From: Desulfuromonas sp.
Lineage (GTDB): Bacteria; Desulfobacterota; Desulfuromonadia; Desulfuromonadales; UBA2294
Assembly: GCA_002869615.1 (NCBI GenBank)
Contig: PKUH01000057.1
Location: forward strand, 33,314 to 97,313
DNA: 64,000 nucleotides
Direction of reading: 5' to 3'
Position numbers and translations under genes: made by a program. Under the pieces are notes generated by a model that was given only the letters and a program-made list of their open reading frames with translations, searched no databases and was not told the DNA's origin. Positions 9,304 to 19,844 of the stretch are shown in pieces; position 1 is the first letter of the stretch, and each line of letters begins with the position of its first letter.

Positions 9304-9749
9304 GCTCCCATGGCCCTGATAATATCGAGTCGCGCGACAACACCGACAACTTTTTCATTTTCAACAACCGGAACAAGCCGGGCTGTCTGGCTGCTCATCA
9401 TTTCGGCGATCTCGCTGACCGGTGTGTCGAGCGAACAGGTCGCCTTCGGCTCGGTCATAATTTCGCCGACCGTACGGGCGGACATTCTTTTGACATCTTC
9501 CATGAATGCCTTTTCGCTTTCGAGGTACAGGACCCAATCGAAGATCGAAACGACGGTCGGTATATGCAATGGCCGATCCCGCTCAATCAGATCGTTTTGC
9601 GATATGATTCCTTCCAGGTGGCCATTTTCATCGAGAACCGGCAATGCATTGTAGCGGGTTTCTTCGAAAAGCTTGGCCAATTCTTCAAGACTGCTCTCCC
9701 GGCTAACCGACCGCACGTCTTTGGTCATCACATCTTTAGCTGTCAACAT
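9300..9749 (-). CDS. stand-alone CBS-domain protein
   Basis: 149 residues forming one Bateman pair. The first CBS motif begins AKDVMTKDVRSV and ends IISQNDLIERD; the second begins TVGEIMTEPKATCSL and ends VVARLDIIRAMGA. No catalytic domain is attached. Such proteins usually bind adenine nucleotides and regulate partners. It is embedded between nnr (7-base overlap) and tsaE (4-base overlap), so it is co-translated with metabolite-repair and tRNA-modification genes. The ligand and partner cannot be read from the sequence. Confidence 0.85.
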   Translation of the reverse strand: MLTAKDVMTKDVRSVSRESSLEELAKLFEETRYNALPVLDENGHLEGIISQNDLIERDRPLHIPTVVSIFDWVLYLESEKAFMEDVKRMSARTVGEIMTEPKATCSLDTPVSEIAEMMSSQTARLVPVVENEKVVGVVARLDIIRAMGA

Positions 9750-11302
9750 AATTCATCCCCTGTCAATAGTTCTTCTCGTGTTGCTGGTAAATCGGCCAGA
9801 AGATCCGACGCCAGAACACCGGCCTGGCCTCGGCTTTCGGCAAGGCGGTCGGCTGACCGGCCATGCAGATAAACGCCAAGCAGCGCCGCCGCTTCAGCTT
9901 TCATACCCTGGGCAAGCAGGCCGCTGATCACCCCGGTCAGCACATCCCCGGTCCCGCCGCTGGCAAGAGCCGGATTACCGCTGCCATTGATAAAAACCGC
10001 ACCATCGGGCGTAGCAACAATGGTTCGGGCCCCCTTGAGGACAACAACAACTTGCCGGGAGCAGGCAACCTGCCGGGCAATTGAAATTCGGTCCGACTCG
10101 ACTTCGGCAACCGACAGACCGGTCAATCGGGCCATTTCTCCGGGATGCGGAGTCAGCACTGTCGGCGCCATCCGCTCCTGTAATATTTCGAGATGACCGG
10201 CCAGTGCGTTCAGACCATCGGCATCGACAACCAGTGGCAGCGGGCACTCGCGAACCAGGCGCCGGACAAGTCCGGCAACTTCTTCGCCGGTTCCGAGTCC
10301 GGGACCAACGGCCAGCACCGACTTCTGTTGCCACAACTGTTGGATATCGACCAAGGCCTGCATGCTGACCCTCCCGTCGACTTCAGGTAACGGCACAGTC
10401 ATCACCTCGGTCAGTTTCTCCTCAAAAACCGGATGCAGTTGTGCCGGGCAAGCCAAAGTGGCCAAACCGACGCCGGCCCGCAGGGCCGCTTCAGCAGCCA
10501 GAGCAGCCGCTCCCGACTTTCCGCTCGATCCGGCAACCAGCAACAGGTGTCCAAAGGTCCCCTTGTGCCCTGAAGCCGGCCGTTCCGGCAGCAGGAAGCG
10601 GGCTGCGGCAAAATCGATAAAATGATGATCAACATCCTGCTGTTGCAGAAGCTGGACCGGAATTCCGATATCGGCGACAACCAGATCGCCGACATATTCG
10701 GCTCCCGGATAGATAACCTGGCCGACTTTAGCGCAGGCAAATGTTACGGTCAGGTCGGCTGCAACCGCCGTCCCGAGTACTTTGCCGCTCGTCGCGTCAA
10801 TTCCGGAGGGTATATCAACGGCAATGATCGCTTCGGCAGCTTCATTCGCCCAGTCAATCGCTTTTTCATAGAGCCCTGAAACCGCGGAAAAAAGGCCGGT
10901 TCCGAACAGGGCGTCGACGACAATAATCGGGTCGAGCTGCGGCAACAGGCGCTCGAGCTCATCACTATCGGTGACAAAAAGGACTTCTGCTTCGCTTTTC
11001 AGGAGGATATCGAGATTGATCCTGGCATCGCCCGTTATCTTTTCGGCGGCCGCCAGAACGATGGTCAAAACCTGCCAGCCGCGGTTGAGCAGATGCCGGG
11101 CAATGACATAACCATCGCCGCCATTATTCCCCTTGCCCGCCAGAATCGTGACCGGACCGGGACAGAGTTCAGCAAAAACATCTTCGAGCTGGTCGACGGT
11201 CGCCTTGCCGGCATTCTCCATCAGAACCGGGCCGGGGACATGCCAATCCTCGATCGCTGCCCGATCAAGTTCACGCATCTGTTTTGCCGTCAGTAAAATC
11301 AT
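9743..11302 (-). CDS. nnr: bifunctional NAD(P)HX epimerase / ADP-dependent NAD(P)HX dehydratase
   Basis: 519 residues in two domains. The N-terminal YjeF_N epimerase domain (about 1-215) contains AGKGNNGGDGYVIARHL and VDIPSGIDATSG. The C-terminal ribokinase-like dehydratase (about 230-510) contains GHKGTFGHLLLVAGS, VDADGLNAL, TPHPGEMARL and ASGGTGDVLTGVI. It repairs hydrated NADH and NADPH. It starts with ATG four bases inside the acpS end (ATGA overlap). Confidence 0.92.
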   Translation of the reverse strand: MILLTAKQMRELDRAAIEDWHVPGPVLMENAGKATVDQLEDVFAELCPGPVTILAGKGNNGGDGYVIARHLLNRGWQVLTIVLAAAEKITGDARINLDILLKSEAEVLFVTDSDELERLLPQLDPIIVVDALFGTGLFSAVSGLYEKAIDWANEAAEAIIAVDIPSGIDATSGKVLGTAVAADLTVTFACAKVGQVIYPGAEYVGDLVVADIGIPVQLLQQQDVDHHFIDFAAARFLLPERPASGHKGTFGHLLLVAGSSGKSGAAALAAEAALRAGVGLATLACPAQLHPVFEEKLTEVMTVPLPEVDGRVSMQALVDIQQLWQQKSVLAVGPGLGTGEEVAGLVRRLVRECPLPLVVDADGLNALAGHLEILQERMAPTVLTPHPGEMARLTGLSVAEVESDRISIARQVACSRQVVVVLKGARTIVATPDGAVFINGSGNPALASGGTGDVLTGVISGLLAQGMKAEAAALLGVYLHGRSADRLAESRGQAGVLASDLLADLPATREELLTGDELC

Positions 11303-11682
11303 TCTGTCTCCAGCACAACTGTCGCGACCGCGTAATCACCTTCATGGCTGTATGAAAGGTGCAGCCCGGAACAGTCCTGTCCATCGAAAATTTCCCGGGC
11401 CCGGCCGGACAACCGCAGCGATGGTTTGCCCAGCGGGTTCAATTCGACGGTCATGTCATGCCAAGAAATGCCGTCACGCAGACCGAGCCCGAGGGCCTTG
11501 AGGAAGGCTTCCTTGGCGGCAAACCGGGCCGCAAGATGTGGCGCCGGGTATTTCTTTGCCAGGGCATACTCGATTTCCCCGGCCGTGAAAATCCGCTCGA
11601 TAACGGCCATTTTCCGATCAAGGAATTTTTCAAAACGGCTGATCCGTGCCAGATCAGTACCGATCCCGGCAAGCGGCGACAT
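11299..11682 (-). CDS. acpS: holo-[acyl-carrier-protein] synthase
   Basis: 127 residues. GIGTDLARISRF near the N-terminus holds the Mg-binding Asp, and RFAAKEAFLKALG holds the second metal-ligand Glu. It transfers 4'-phosphopantetheine from CoA to ACP. The ATG at 11682, just after the pdxJ stop, was chosen because the acpS family starts here; the longer upstream frame is out-of-frame pdxJ sequence. The pairing of pdxJ with acpS is a widely conserved neighbourhood. Confidence 0.92.
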   Translation of the reverse strand: MSPLAGIGTDLARISRFEKFLDRKMAVIERIFTAGEIEYALAKKYPAPHLAARFAAKEAFLKALGLGLRDGISWHDMTVELNPLGKPSLRLSGRAREIFDGQDCSGLHLSYSHEGDYAVATVVLETE

Positions 11683-11683
11683 C

Positions 11684-12403
11684 TCAGCCCCCGTGCACCA
11701 GGTCGGCCATTTCTCTGACCGCCCGGTCCAGTCCGACCAGTACCGCCCGGGAAATAATGCTGTGACCGATATTGTATTCCTCGACTCCACCGAGGGCGAT
11801 GACGTCGCGGATATTCCAGTAATCGAGACCATGCCCGGCATTGATGCCGAGACCGAGTTTACGGCCGGCCCGGATGGCGGTTTCGATTTTCGCCAGCTCA
11901 TTCTTCCGCATTTCCGGCTTTTTGGCATCGCAGTAGGTTCCGGTATGGATCTCGATATAATCAGCGCCGACCCGGTGTGACATCTTGATCTGTTCGATCT
12001 CGGGATCAACAAAGAGGGAAACGGTAATCCCGCCCTGGCGCAGCATTTCGACCTGTTTCTTGACCAGCAGGCGGTGCAGGCTGACATCAAGGCCGCCTTC
12101 GGTCATCAACTCTTCGCGCTTTTCCGGAACCAGGGTCACCGCGTCAGGAAGTATTTTCAATGCAATCGCAACCATCTCGTCAGTCGGAGCCATTTCGAGA
12201 TTCATGCGGGTCCGGATCGTTTTCCGGAGCAGCATGACATCACGCTCCTGGATATGTCGCCGGTCTTCACGCAAGTGAACGGTGATGCCGTCGGCGCCGG
12301 CCAACTCGGAAACCGAAGCCGCCGTTACCGGGTCCGGCTCGCTTCCGCCACGGGCCTGGCGAATGGTCGCAACATGATCGACATTAACTCCCAGTTTCGC
12401 CAC
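11684..12403 (-). CDS. pdxJ: pyridoxine 5'-phosphate synthase
   Basis: 239 residues, full length. It starts with the family signature [16 protein letters not shown] (residues 4-19) and contains [13 protein letters not shown] and [12 protein letters not shown]. It condenses 1-deoxyxylulose-5-phosphate with 3-amino-1-hydroxyacetone phosphate in the DXP-dependent vitamin B6 route. It starts with GTG just after the glmM TAG. Confidence 0.94.
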   Translation of the reverse strand: MAKLGVNVDHVATIRQARGGSEPDPVTAASVSELAGADGITVHLREDRRHIQERDVMLLRKTIRTRMNLEMAPTDEMVAIALKILPDAVTLVPEKREELMTEGGLDVSLHRLLVKKQVEMLRQGGITVSLFVDPEIEQIKMSHRVGADYIEIHTGTYCDAKKPEMRKNELAKIETAIRAGRKLGLGINAGHGLDYWNIRDVIALGGVEEYNIGHSIISRAVLVGLDRAVREMADLVHGG

Positions 12404-12405
12404 GC

Positions 12406-13782
12406 CTAATGCTCCTCTCTGCGCCCGCCGAGGCTTTTTTCAACCGCGGTGGCGATATCGTGTGCCAATTCGAGAATCTGATCTTCCTTTTCTCCCTCCA
12501 GCATGATTCGCAGAAGCGGTTCGGTCCCCGAATAGCGGATCAAAACGCGGCCGCTGCCGCCAAGCTCCCGTTCGGCTTTACCAATCACCTTCTGCACTTC
12601 CGGAACCGTTTCAAGCTCGGCTTTGCGATCTACGCGGACATTAAGAAGGACCTGTGGCAGTGAGGTCATAACCTTGGCCAGATCGGAGAGTTTGCGGCCA
12701 CTGCGCTGCATGATCGCCAGGACCTGGAGCGCCGAAACCATGCCGTCACCGGTCGTATTGTGATCAAGGAAAATCATGTGCCCCGACTGCTCGCCACCGA
12801 GGTTGTAGCCATGCTTGCGCATTTCCTCGACAACGTAGCGATCGCCGACGGCTGTCTTGACCACCTTGCCGCCAGCTTCACGAATGGCGATATCGAGCCC
12901 CATATTGCTCATGACGGTCGCGACAACCGTCTTCTTGGCGAGCTTTTTCTGCGCCAACAGGTCCGTCGCGCAAATCGCCATGACATGATCGCCGTCAATC
13001 AGGATGCCTTTTTCATCAACGAAGAGTACCCGGTCGGCATCACCGTCAAGAGCGATGCCGAGATCGGCATCATGTGCCCTGACCGCTTCCGACATGACAT
13101 CCGGGTGCAGCGAGCCGCAGCCGGCATTGATGTTGGTCCCGTTCGGCGAAACCCCGAGCCGGACAACCTCGGCGCCGAGTTCCTCGAGAACGGTCGGTGC
13201 TATCTTGTAGGCAGCGCCATTGGCACAATCGAGAACAATCTTCAGCCCATTAAGGTCGAGGTCCCGCGGAAAGGAATGCTTGAGAAAAACAATATAGCGG
13301 CCGGCGGCATCGTCAATCCGGTAGGCCTTGCCGACATCGGAAGCAATCGGCCGAACCGAGTCGATTTTGCCGGAATCGATCAGATCCTCGATCTCGATCT
13401 CGATATTGTCCGGCAGCTTGAACCCGTCGCGCGAAAAGAACTTGATGCCGTTATCCTGGAACGGATTATGCGAAGCCGAAATCATGACCCCGGCATCGGC
13501 CCGCATCGATGCTGCCAGAAATGCGATCCCGGGGGTCGGCATCGGACCGATCAGGTAAGCGTCGACTCCCATCGAACAGATGCCGGCGACCAGGGCATTT
13601 TCGATCATGTAGCAGGAGAGACGGGTATCCTTGCCGATCAGTATCCGGTGCCGCCGGTCACTCTGTTTCTCCTTGAAGAGATAGGCCGCGGCCCGACCGA
13701 GCTGCATCGCAACTTCAGCCGTCATCGGGTAAACATTGGCGACACCACGGACGCCATCGGTTCCAAAAAGTCGCTTGGCCAT
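12406..13782 (-). CDS. glmM: phosphoglucosamine mutase
   Basis: 458 residues. It starts [13 protein letters not shown] and has the active-site phosphoserine loop [16 protein letters not shown], the metal loop DGDADR, and the C-terminal phosphate-binding RYSGTEP. It converts glucosamine-6-P to glucosamine-1-P for UDP-GlcNAc synthesis. The ATG at 13782 shares one base with the cdaR stop (TGATG); a GTG three bases upstream is the alternative. The cdaA-cdaR-glmM order is the conserved c-di-AMP module, in which GlmM is known in other bacteria to bind and inhibit CdaA. Confidence 0.94.
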   Translation of the reverse strand: MAKRLFGTDGVRGVANVYPMTAEVAMQLGRAAAYLFKEKQSDRRHRILIGKDTRLSCYMIENALVAGICSMGVDAYLIGPMPTPGIAFLAASMRADAGVMISASHNPFQDNGIKFFSRDGFKLPDNIEIEIEDLIDSGKIDSVRPIASDVGKAYRIDDAAGRYIVFLKHSFPRDLDLNGLKIVLDCANGAAYKIAPTVLEELGAEVVRLGVSPNGTNINAGCGSLHPDVMSEAVRAHDADLGIALDGDADRVLFVDEKGILIDGDHVMAICATDLLAQKKLAKKTVVATVMSNMGLDIAIREAGGKVVKTAVGDRYVVEEMRKHGYNLGGEQSGHMIFLDHNTTGDGMVSALQVLAIMQRSGRKLSDLAKVMTSLPQVLLNVRVDRKAELETVPEVQKVIGKAERELGGSGRVLIRYSGTEPLLRIMLEGEKEDQILELAHDIATAVEKSLGGRREEH

Positions 13783-14456
13783 CACTTCTTCGTTCCCTTT
13801 TTGCGTTCCGGCTTGACCGGCTCGATAACAACATTCACTTCGACCGCCAGGTTCTCCTTCAGAGAGGTGAACTTACCGACATAGTCGAGTGGCGTTTCAA
13901 GCTGGAAGCTTTCACGGACTTCCGAAATATCGATCGCTTCGGTCACAACCTCGTTGACATTCTTGAGCTCACTCCCGGCACCGACGACAACGACATTTTC
14001 CGGGGTGATTTCAATCTTTTCGACTTTAAGGCCCTCCGGAAGAATTCCGGAAAAGACCGTCCTGATCGGAACCTCTTTCTCTTTGACCTTTTCCAGCCGG
14101 ACATCGACCACCGCCGGTGATATCCGGGTAATCTTCAATGTCCGCGGAATCGAGAAGGTCTCATCAAGACGCTTGAATGACGTCACTCCGGGTGCCAGCC
14201 CCTCAAGATCAATTGAAATATTCATATCGGCCGGAGCAAGATTGAGCAAAGCAGTGCGCGGTCCGGAGATCCGGACATCGACGAGGCTCGGGATCTCACT
14301 GGTGACAATCAGCCCCTCCGGCACATTCTGCAGCTCCAGAGGAACGGCGTACCCCTTCTCAATTTTCTGTTCCCCCATGACAAAGAACCAGAGGATCAAC
14401 GCAAAAACAAACGCGAGCAGCTTCAGCATCAGGTTTTCAGTCAACAGATTCAGCAT
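13782..14456 (-). CDS. cdaR: YbbR-domain protein (CdaR, regulator of diadenylate cyclase)
   Basis: 224 residues. One transmembrane segment near the N-terminus ([15 protein letters not shown], about 12-26) is followed by about two YbbR repeats: the first with [12 protein letters not shown] and [10 protein letters not shown], the second with [18 protein letters not shown] and a TPENVVVVG element. The tail is basic. In firmicutes CdaR is the membrane-attached regulator of CdaA. Its position between cdaA and glmM supports that role. Confidence 0.88.
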   Translation of the reverse strand: MLNLLTENLMLKLLAFVFALILWFFVMGEQKIEKGYAVPLELQNVPEGLIVTSEIPSLVDVRISGPRTALLNLAPADMNISIDLEGLAPGVTSFKRLDETFSIPRTLKITRISPAVVDVRLEKVKEKEVPIRTVFSGILPEGLKVEKIEITPENVVVVGAGSELKNVNEVVTEAIDISEVRESFQLETPLDYVGKFTSLKENLAVEVNVVIEPVKPERKKGTKK

Positions 14457-14458
14457 GG

Positions 14459-15253
14459 TTACTTCTTCTTTTTAATCTTCGGTTTGGTCCGGGGCTCGAG
14501 AAGTCTTTTTAGAACGCGCTGCAGGGCGGTGCTGTCAAGATCACGGGTCAGCCGTCCACCGACAACGATAGAAACCTTGCCGGTCTCCTCCGAGACCACG
14601 ATCGCCACCGCATCGACCAGTTCGGTCAGCCCGATGGCAGCCCGATGCCTGGTCCCGAGTTTTTTGCTTATGGAAACATCCTGCGAAAGTGGCAGGAAAC
14701 ATCCGGCTCGCTTCAGACACCCCTCCTGAATAACCAGCGCTCCGTCATGAATCGGCGAACCGGGAAGGAAAATCGACTGAATCAATTCGCTCGATACCCT
14801 GGCATCGAGATCAACGCCGACTTCGAGAAAATCATTGATGCCGGTTTCCCGTTCAACCACGATCAGGGCGCCATGACGCTTACCCGCCAGACTGATCGAG
14901 GCCTTGGTCAACTCTTCGATCAGGACCGATTCTTCGCGAAATGAAAGATCGGCAAAGAACGGGTTGCGGCCAACATGAATCAGGGCCCGGCGGATATCGT
15001 TCTGGAAGATAACGATAATAACGAGAATAATCGACGCCAGGAAATTATCGAGAATCCAGTGCAGAGTATAGAGTTCTCCGACCTGAGAAGCGACGTAAAC
15101 GATCAGGATGACCGCCAGACCGAGCAGCATCTGAACGGCCCGGGTTCCCTTGATCAGGAGAAAAATACGGTAGATAATAAAGGCAACCAGTAGAATGTCG
15201 AGCAAATCGAGCACCCACCTGAAGCCCTGGAAAAATTGAACAATATCACCCAT
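14459..15253 (-). CDS. cdaA: membrane diadenylate cyclase CdaA
   Basis: 264 residues. Three hydrophobic helices fill the first about 90 residues (LDILLVAFIIYRIFLL, MLLGLAVILIVYVAS, ILDNFLASIILVIIVI). The DisA_N cyclase domain follows with the catalytic DGALVIQ and GTRHRAA motifs. It makes c-di-AMP from two ATP at the membrane. ATG 15253 ([10 protein letters not shown]) overlaps the folP end by eight bases; the longer upstream frame is folP in another frame. The C-terminus is a lysine run. Confidence 0.93.
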   Translation of the reverse strand: MGDIVQFFQGFRWVLDLLDILLVAFIIYRIFLLIKGTRAVQMLLGLAVILIVYVASQVGELYTLHWILDNFLASIILVIIVIFQNDIRRALIHVGRNPFFADLSFREESVLIEELTKASISLAGKRHGALIVVERETGINDFLEVGVDLDARVSSELIQSIFLPGSPIHDGALVIQEGCLKRAGCFLPLSQDVSISKKLGTRHRAAIGLTELVDAVAIVVSEETGKVSIVVGGRLTRDLDSTALQRVLKRLLEPRTKPKIKKKK

Positions 15254-16160
15254 GATTAAATGATTCCCGGTTCTCCGTTGAACCCTGAGACGATATGGCC
15301 CAGGCGACAGTAGCCGCTTCACGGCTCGGCCCGACATCGTGCACCCTGAAAATCCGTGCTCCGGCAGCCACGCCCATGGCAATGGAAGCCAGAGAACCGG
15401 CCAGGCGTCGGGCCGGATCATCCTGATGCAGAACTTTTCCGATAAAACTTTTGCGCGAGGTTCCGAGCAGAATCGGTCGGCCGAGAGACCGCAGTTCCCG
15501 TAACCTTCTCAGAATCTCAAGGTTCCCTTCGACACTCTTGCCAAAACCGATGCCGGGATCAACCGCGATATGCGTTATCGGCACTCCGGCATTGTCTGCC
15601 AGTGTTAGCGATTCATCGAGATATGCGCTGATCTCGGTCATGATATCCCGATAGGTCGTGTCAGACTGCATCGAGTCGGGACGCCCCCGGGTATGCATCA
15701 CGAACAGACCGGCTCCGAGTCCGGCGACGACAGCAGCCATATCAGGGTCAAAATGCAGGCCGCTGATATCATTGACAAAAGCAGCTCCTGCTTCAACCGC
15801 CGCGCGGGCAACGTCGGCCTTGGTTGTATCGATTGAAACCGGCACATCGGCCAGCCTTACGGCGGCCTCTACCGCCGGTACAACCCGGGCCAGTTCTTCA
15901 TCAATACTGACCGGCAAGGCTCCCGGTCGACTGCTTTCACCACCGATATCGATAAGATCGACACCTTCGTCAACCATCGATTCAATCCGCTCGCGGATTG
16001 AATCAGCATCGAGGTATCGTCCACCGTCGGAAAACGAATCGGGTGTGACATTGAGAACGCCCATGATCCGCGGTCGCGTCAGGTCGAGTCGGCAGTTTCG
16101 ACCAAGCAGAAAAGCAGGCAACCCGGGGCTGTCGTCGGTTCGATCAGCCCGTTCAGTCAT
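15246..16160 (-). CDS. folP: dihydropteroate synthase
   Basis: 304 residues. [17 protein letters not shown] is the pABA-site signature; [29 protein letters not shown] and [13 protein letters not shown] follow in canonical order. It condenses pABA with 6-hydroxymethyl-dihydropterin pyrophosphate. It starts with ATG eight bases inside the ftsH 3' end. The pairing with ftsH is a common bacterial neighbourhood. folC, another folate gene, is elsewhere in the window. Confidence 0.94.
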   Translation of the reverse strand: MTERADRTDDSPGLPAFLLGRNCRLDLTRPRIMGVLNVTPDSFSDGGRYLDADSIRERIESMVDEGVDLIDIGGESSRPGALPVSIDEELARVVPAVEAAVRLADVPVSIDTTKADVARAAVEAGAAFVNDISGLHFDPDMAAVVAGLGAGLFVMHTRGRPDSMQSDTTYRDIMTEISAYLDESLTLADNAGVPITHIAVDPGIGFGKSVEGNLEILRRLRELRSLGRPILLGTSRKSFIGKVLHQDDPARRLAGSLASIAMGVAAGARIFRVHDVGPSREAATVAWAISSQGSTENRESFNHG

Positions 16161-18042
16161 CCGTTTCCGGATGACCCTCGTTCAGACAAGGGCCATCTGC
16201 CGGAGCGACGGTCTCGCCTTCTTCACCGACATTTTCCTTGAGCTCCTCGGGTACGTCGTCGCCAAAAACAATTTTCTTCAATTCTTCGGCGTCCAGAGTT
16301 TCACGCTCGAGCAAGGCTTCGGAAATAGAGACCAAAGACTCCCGGTTCTCACTGAGAATCTTGGTGGTCCGGTCGTAACATTCCTGAACAATGCCGCGGA
16401 TCTCCTTGTCGATTTCGATCGCCGTTGCTTCACTGTAATTCTTGGTATGACCGATATCACGCCCGAGGAAAACTTCACCTTCTTTTTCACCGAAGGTCAA
16501 CGGGCCGATCTTGTCGCTCATGCCCCACTCGCAGACCATCTTGCGGGCCAATGCCGTCGATCGCTCAAGGTCATTCGAAGCACCGGTGGTCACCGAATCG
16601 AAGCTGATTTCTTCGGCGATACGGCCGCCGAGCAATGTACAGATCTTGGTATAGAGCCCTTCCTTGGTCTCGTTGTATTTTTCCTCTTCCGGCAGATACA
16701 TGGTCACCCCCATGGCCCGACCACGCGGAATAATTGAAACCTTGTGCACCGGATCGGCCCCGGGCGTAACCAGAGCGACCAGCGCATGCCCCGCTTCATG
16801 ATAGGCGGTCACTTTCTTCTCTTCTTCGGTAATCACCATCGAGCGCCGTTCGGCCCCCATCATCACCTTGTCCTTGGCCGATTCGACATCTTCCATTTCG
16901 ACCTGCTTCTTGTCGGCCCGGGCCGCCAGCAGAGCGGCTTCGTTGATCAGATTTTCGAGATCGGCACCGGAGAACCCGGGGGTCCCCTTGGCGACAACCT
17001 CAAGGTCTACGTCCTCGGAAAGCGGCGTCTTGCGGGCATGGACCTGAAGAATCCGGGTTCTGCCCCTTACATCGGGACGCGGCACCGTAACCTGGCGGTC
17101 GAAGCGGCCCGGACGGAGCAGGGCCGGATCGAGAACATCCGGACGGTTGGTCGCGGCGATCAGGATGACCCCTTCATTCGACTCGAAACCATCCATCTCG
17201 ACCAGCAGCTGGTTGAGGGTTTGTTCCCGTTCGTCGTGCCCGCCGCCGAGACCGGCACCACGATGGCGACCGACCGCATCGATTTCGTCGATAAAGATGA
17301 TACAGGGCGCATTCTTCTTGCCCTGGACGAAAAGATCGCGAACCCGACTGGCGCCGACACCGACAAACATCTCGACAAAATCGGAACCGGAGATCGAGAA
17401 GAACGGGACACCGGCTTCGCCGGCGATTGCGCGGCCGAGCAGGGTTTTACCGGTTCCGGGAGGCCCGACCAGGAGCACGCCCTTCGGAATCCGGCCGCCG
17501 AGGCGGGAGAATTTCTTCGGATCCTTGAGAAAGGAAACAATCTCCTCGAGCTCATCCTTCGCTTCGTCAATCCCGGCGACATCGCTGAAGGTGACCCGCG
17601 CCATGGTATCGGAGAGCAGCTTGGCCCGGCTCTTGCCGAAGCTCATCGCCTTGCCGCCGCCCGACTGCATCTGCCGCATGAAGAAGATCCAGACGGCTAT
17701 CAGCAGGAGAATCGGCCCCCAGGAGACGAGGAGCGTAAACCAGAAGCTGCGATCCTCGTCCGGCTTCGCCTCGATGACGACCCCCTTATCCCGGAGCTCG
17801 GAGATCATGTTCGGATCGTTCGGCGAATAGGTCGTAAACTTGCCTTCGTCGACATAGGATCCGGTGATATCCGACCCCTGCACCGTAATCTTCTCGACCC
17901 GGCCCTCTTCGACCGCGGTCAGAAAAGCGGTATAACTGATCGGTTTCTCATCCTGATTTTTTTGCCCCATCATGTTGAACAACATGATCATGACCAGACA
18001 GATCACGAGCCAGAGTGCGAGATTTTTATAGAACTGGTTCAC
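16153..18042 (-). CDS. ftsH: ATP-dependent zinc metalloprotease FtsH
   Basis: 629 residues. Two N-terminal membrane helices (about 7-25 and 102-122) flank a periplasmic domain. The AAA module has Walker A GPPGTGKT (193-200), Walker [12 protein letters not shown] and arginine-finger RPGRFDRQV. The M41 protease site is HEAGH, with its third zinc ligand later in the domain. The C-terminus is acidic (ends PETDD). It degrades membrane and short-lived cytosolic proteins. It is the first gene of the long run down to cimA, and its upstream gap holds the tilS terminator. Confidence 0.96.
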   Translation of the reverse strand: MNQFYKNLALWLVICLVMIMLFNMMGQKNQDEKPISYTAFLTAVEEGRVEKITVQGSDITGSYVDEGKFTTYSPNDPNMISELRDKGVVIEAKPDEDRSFWFTLLVSWGPILLLIAVWIFFMRQMQSGGGKAMSFGKSRAKLLSDTMARVTFSDVAGIDEAKDELEEIVSFLKDPKKFSRLGGRIPKGVLLVGPPGTGKTLLGRAIAGEAGVPFFSISGSDFVEMFVGVGASRVRDLFVQGKKNAPCIIFIDEIDAVGRHRGAGLGGGHDEREQTLNQLLVEMDGFESNEGVILIAATNRPDVLDPALLRPGRFDRQVTVPRPDVRGRTRILQVHARKTPLSEDVDLEVVAKGTPGFSGADLENLINEAALLAARADKKQVEMEDVESAKDKVMMGAERRSMVITEEEKKVTAYHEAGHALVALVTPGADPVHKVSIIPRGRAMGVTMYLPEEEKYNETKEGLYTKICTLLGGRIAEEISFDSVTTGASNDLERSTALARKMVCEWGMSDKIGPLTFGEKEGEVFLGRDIGHTKNYSEATAIEIDKEIRGIVQECYDRTTKILSENRESLVSISEALLERETLDAEELKKIVFGDDVPEELKENVGEEGETVAPADGPCLNEGHPETDD

Positions 18043-18127
18043 CGTACCCCCTAAGAGTGTGTGAGAGTGGAAGTTTCGTTTGTAATCATGCGTAAATATT
18101 AGGCTTATGTAACACGGAAATTTAACA

Positions 18128-18172
18128 CAAAAAATGACGCCTCACAAGCTATTCAACAGCTTGTTTTGGCGT
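18128..18172 (-). terminator. intrinsic terminator of tilS, overlapping its 3' end
   Basis: On the minus strand, ACGCC and GGCGT enclose an inner ACAAGCT / AGCTTGT stem and are followed by CATTTTTTG. The stem begins inside the last tilS codons and spans the stop codon. Confidence 0.7.
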
Positions 18173-19522
18173 AAGAAGTGTGATTTTTAAAAGTTTTTCA
18201 TTGCCAACGGGGAAATATCGGCCGCACCGCCTCTTTCCGGCCAGCCAGATGATCTCTTCTCCGGTGCAAACAACCGGAGTTTTCAGCCGTTCTTCCCGTT
18301 CGACCTTGGCGTCAATAAAGTAATCCTTGACCAGCCGGGTCCCCTCCATGCCCGAGGGCTGAAAACGGTCACCGGGACGTGGTGAGCGGACGACCAGCGG
18401 AAAACGGAGCGCCGATGCGGGGAAGAGAACGGTTCGGTGGTCCTCCTCACCCTGGCCATTAATGCTGACCCGCAGGAGGTCACCGGATGGCAGCGCATAA
18501 TCGCCCGGACCGGGAACAGACAGCTCAAAAGCTTCAACCTCGGGTCGCGATTGGCTGCACAGCAAACGGCCGTAACGACGTCCGACCCAGAGGCCCGGCA
18601 AATCAAGATCCGCCTGCGGACGACTGCCGGAGATCAGCGCTTCAATCTGGTCGATATGTCCGGCCTCGAGACCGGACAGATCATTGTGAACCTGCCGCAG
18701 GAAAGCACGGAGCAAGCGCCGCCGCTCAGCCCGGCTGATCGATTCGAGAACCGCGATCGGGAAGATGCAGCCATCATCGGCCGATTCACCATGCTCGTCG
18801 AGCAGCGTCCGGGACAGCCGAGCCCAGTAATCCTCCTCATCGGCCGCCTGGCCGGCCAGTCGATTCAGCGCATCGACCAGGTTCGGATTATACTCCGCAA
18901 GTTGCGGCATCAACTGATGCCGGATCCGGTTCCGCGTGAAGGCGATGTCGTCATTACTCGAATCGTCGCGCCAGGAAAGGTTTCGCTGCTGCAGGTACTC
19001 GCGCAATTCGTCCGCCCGGAAACCGAGGAGTGGCCGGAGGTACCGGTCCGCCTTCAACCGCATGGCGGCAAGGCCGCTCAGGCCGCTCCCGCGCAGCAGC
19101 CTGAACAGTATGGTCTCGGCCTGATCATCGCCATGGTGCGCAAGGACGATCTTTGCACATTTCTGCTGCCGGGCCAGCCGCTCGAAAAAACTCCGCCGGG
19201 CCTGACGCCCGGCCACCTCAATCCCGGTTTTCCGGGTCGTCGCCAGCTGCCTGACATCAACAGATTCCTGGAACAGTTCGAGTTGAAGCTGGTGACAAAC
19301 ATTGGCAACAAAACCGGCATCGGCAGCGCTTTCCGGCCGCAGTTGATGGTCAAGATGAGCGACGGCAAGTGAAAAAGGATAAGCCGGCGCCAATTCGGCA
19401 AGCAGATGAAGAAGGGCCATGGAATCAGCCCCGCCGCTGACCGCAACAAGCAATTTTTCATCGTCGGCAACGAGATCATCTGTGCGGAGAACCTGTTCGA
19501 GTCGCTTCAACATGTCAGTCAT
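18149..19522 (-). CDS. tilS: tRNA(Ile)-lysidine synthase
   Basis: 457 residues. The N-type ATP-pyrophosphatase P-loop is AVSGGADSMALLHLL (SGGADS at 29-34), and LAHHGDDQAETILFRLLRGSGLSGLAAM is the family core. The C-terminal domain has RSPRPGDRFQPSGM and the closing WLAGKRRCGRYF region. It modifies C34 of the CAU-anticodon tRNA-Ile so that it decodes AUA. It starts at ATG 19522, with an in-frame ATG three codons later as alternative. The downstream neighbour is ftsH, as in many bacteria, but here a terminator separates them. Confidence 0.93.
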   Translation of the reverse strand: MTDMLKRLEQVLRTDDLVADDEKLLVAVSGGADSMALLHLLAELAPAYPFSLAVAHLDHQLRPESAADAGFVANVCHQLQLELFQESVDVRQLATTRKTGIEVAGRQARRSFFERLARQQKCAKIVLAHHGDDQAETILFRLLRGSGLSGLAAMRLKADRYLRPLLGFRADELREYLQQRNLSWRDDSSNDDIAFTRNRIRHQLMPQLAEYNPNLVDALNRLAGQAADEEDYWARLSRTLLDEHGESADDGCIFPIAVLESISRAERRRLLRAFLRQVHNDLSGLEAGHIDQIEALISGSRPQADLDLPGLWVGRRYGRLLCSQSRPEVEAFELSVPGPGDYALPSGDLLRVSINGQGEEDHRTVLFPASALRFPLVVRSPRPGDRFQPSGMEGTRLVKDYFIDAKVEREERLKTPVVCTGEEIIWLAGKRRCGRYFPVGNEKLLKITLLTPKQAVE

Positions 19523-19534
19523 CTGGTCTCAAAT

Positions 19535-19571
19535 AAAAAGCCCTCTCCGCGGAAACCGGAAAGGGCTTTTT
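19535..19571 (-). terminator. intrinsic terminator of tRNA-Met
   Basis: AAAAAGCCCT / AGGGCTTTTT arms enclose a TCCG/CGGA inner stem. It lies four bases past the tRNA CCA end on the minus strand. Confidence 0.85.
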
Positions 19572-19575
19572 GAAA

Positions 19576-19652
19576 TGGTGGCGGTGCAGAGATTCGAACT
19601 CCGGACACTGCGGATATGAGCCGCATGCTCTAACCAACTGAGCTACACCGCC
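19576..19652 (-). tRNA. tRNA-Met (CAT), elongator type
   Basis: 77 nt with encoded CCA. The acceptor stem GGCGGTG pairs with CACCGCC; the anticodon arm is TGCGG-CTCATAT-CCGCA, giving anticodon CAT; the T arm has GTTCGAAT. The body resembles elongator tRNA-Met more than the lysidine-modified tRNA-Ile(CAT), but these are hard to separate by eye. It lies immediately upstream of tilS, whose product modifies the Ile(CAT) type, so the Ile2 alternative deserves checking. Confidence 0.9.
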
Positions 19653-19844
19653 TTAAAATTTCAACCGCGCCTCCCGTGGAAGCAACCGGTATTAATCACT
19701 CAAGCTCATGACGGCCTGCTGACAGGTAGTCGCTTTACCCTTTAAATTCAAGGGTTTGCCAAATCAATCGTGGCGGCGGCCGACAGGGAGAAATTTATAT
19801 AACAAGCCTCGGCTGATGTCAAGCAGAAAGGGTGGGAAAAACCA

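Noticed and set aside
16744..18054. 436-codon open frame on the plus strand
   Set aside because: It is antisense to ftsH, which has all AAA and M41 motifs.
19737..19755. Terminator downstream of the Sel1 gene region
   Set aside because: ACCCTT/AAGGGT is only 6 bp with no T tract, and it lies upstream of the tRNA rather than after a gene end.
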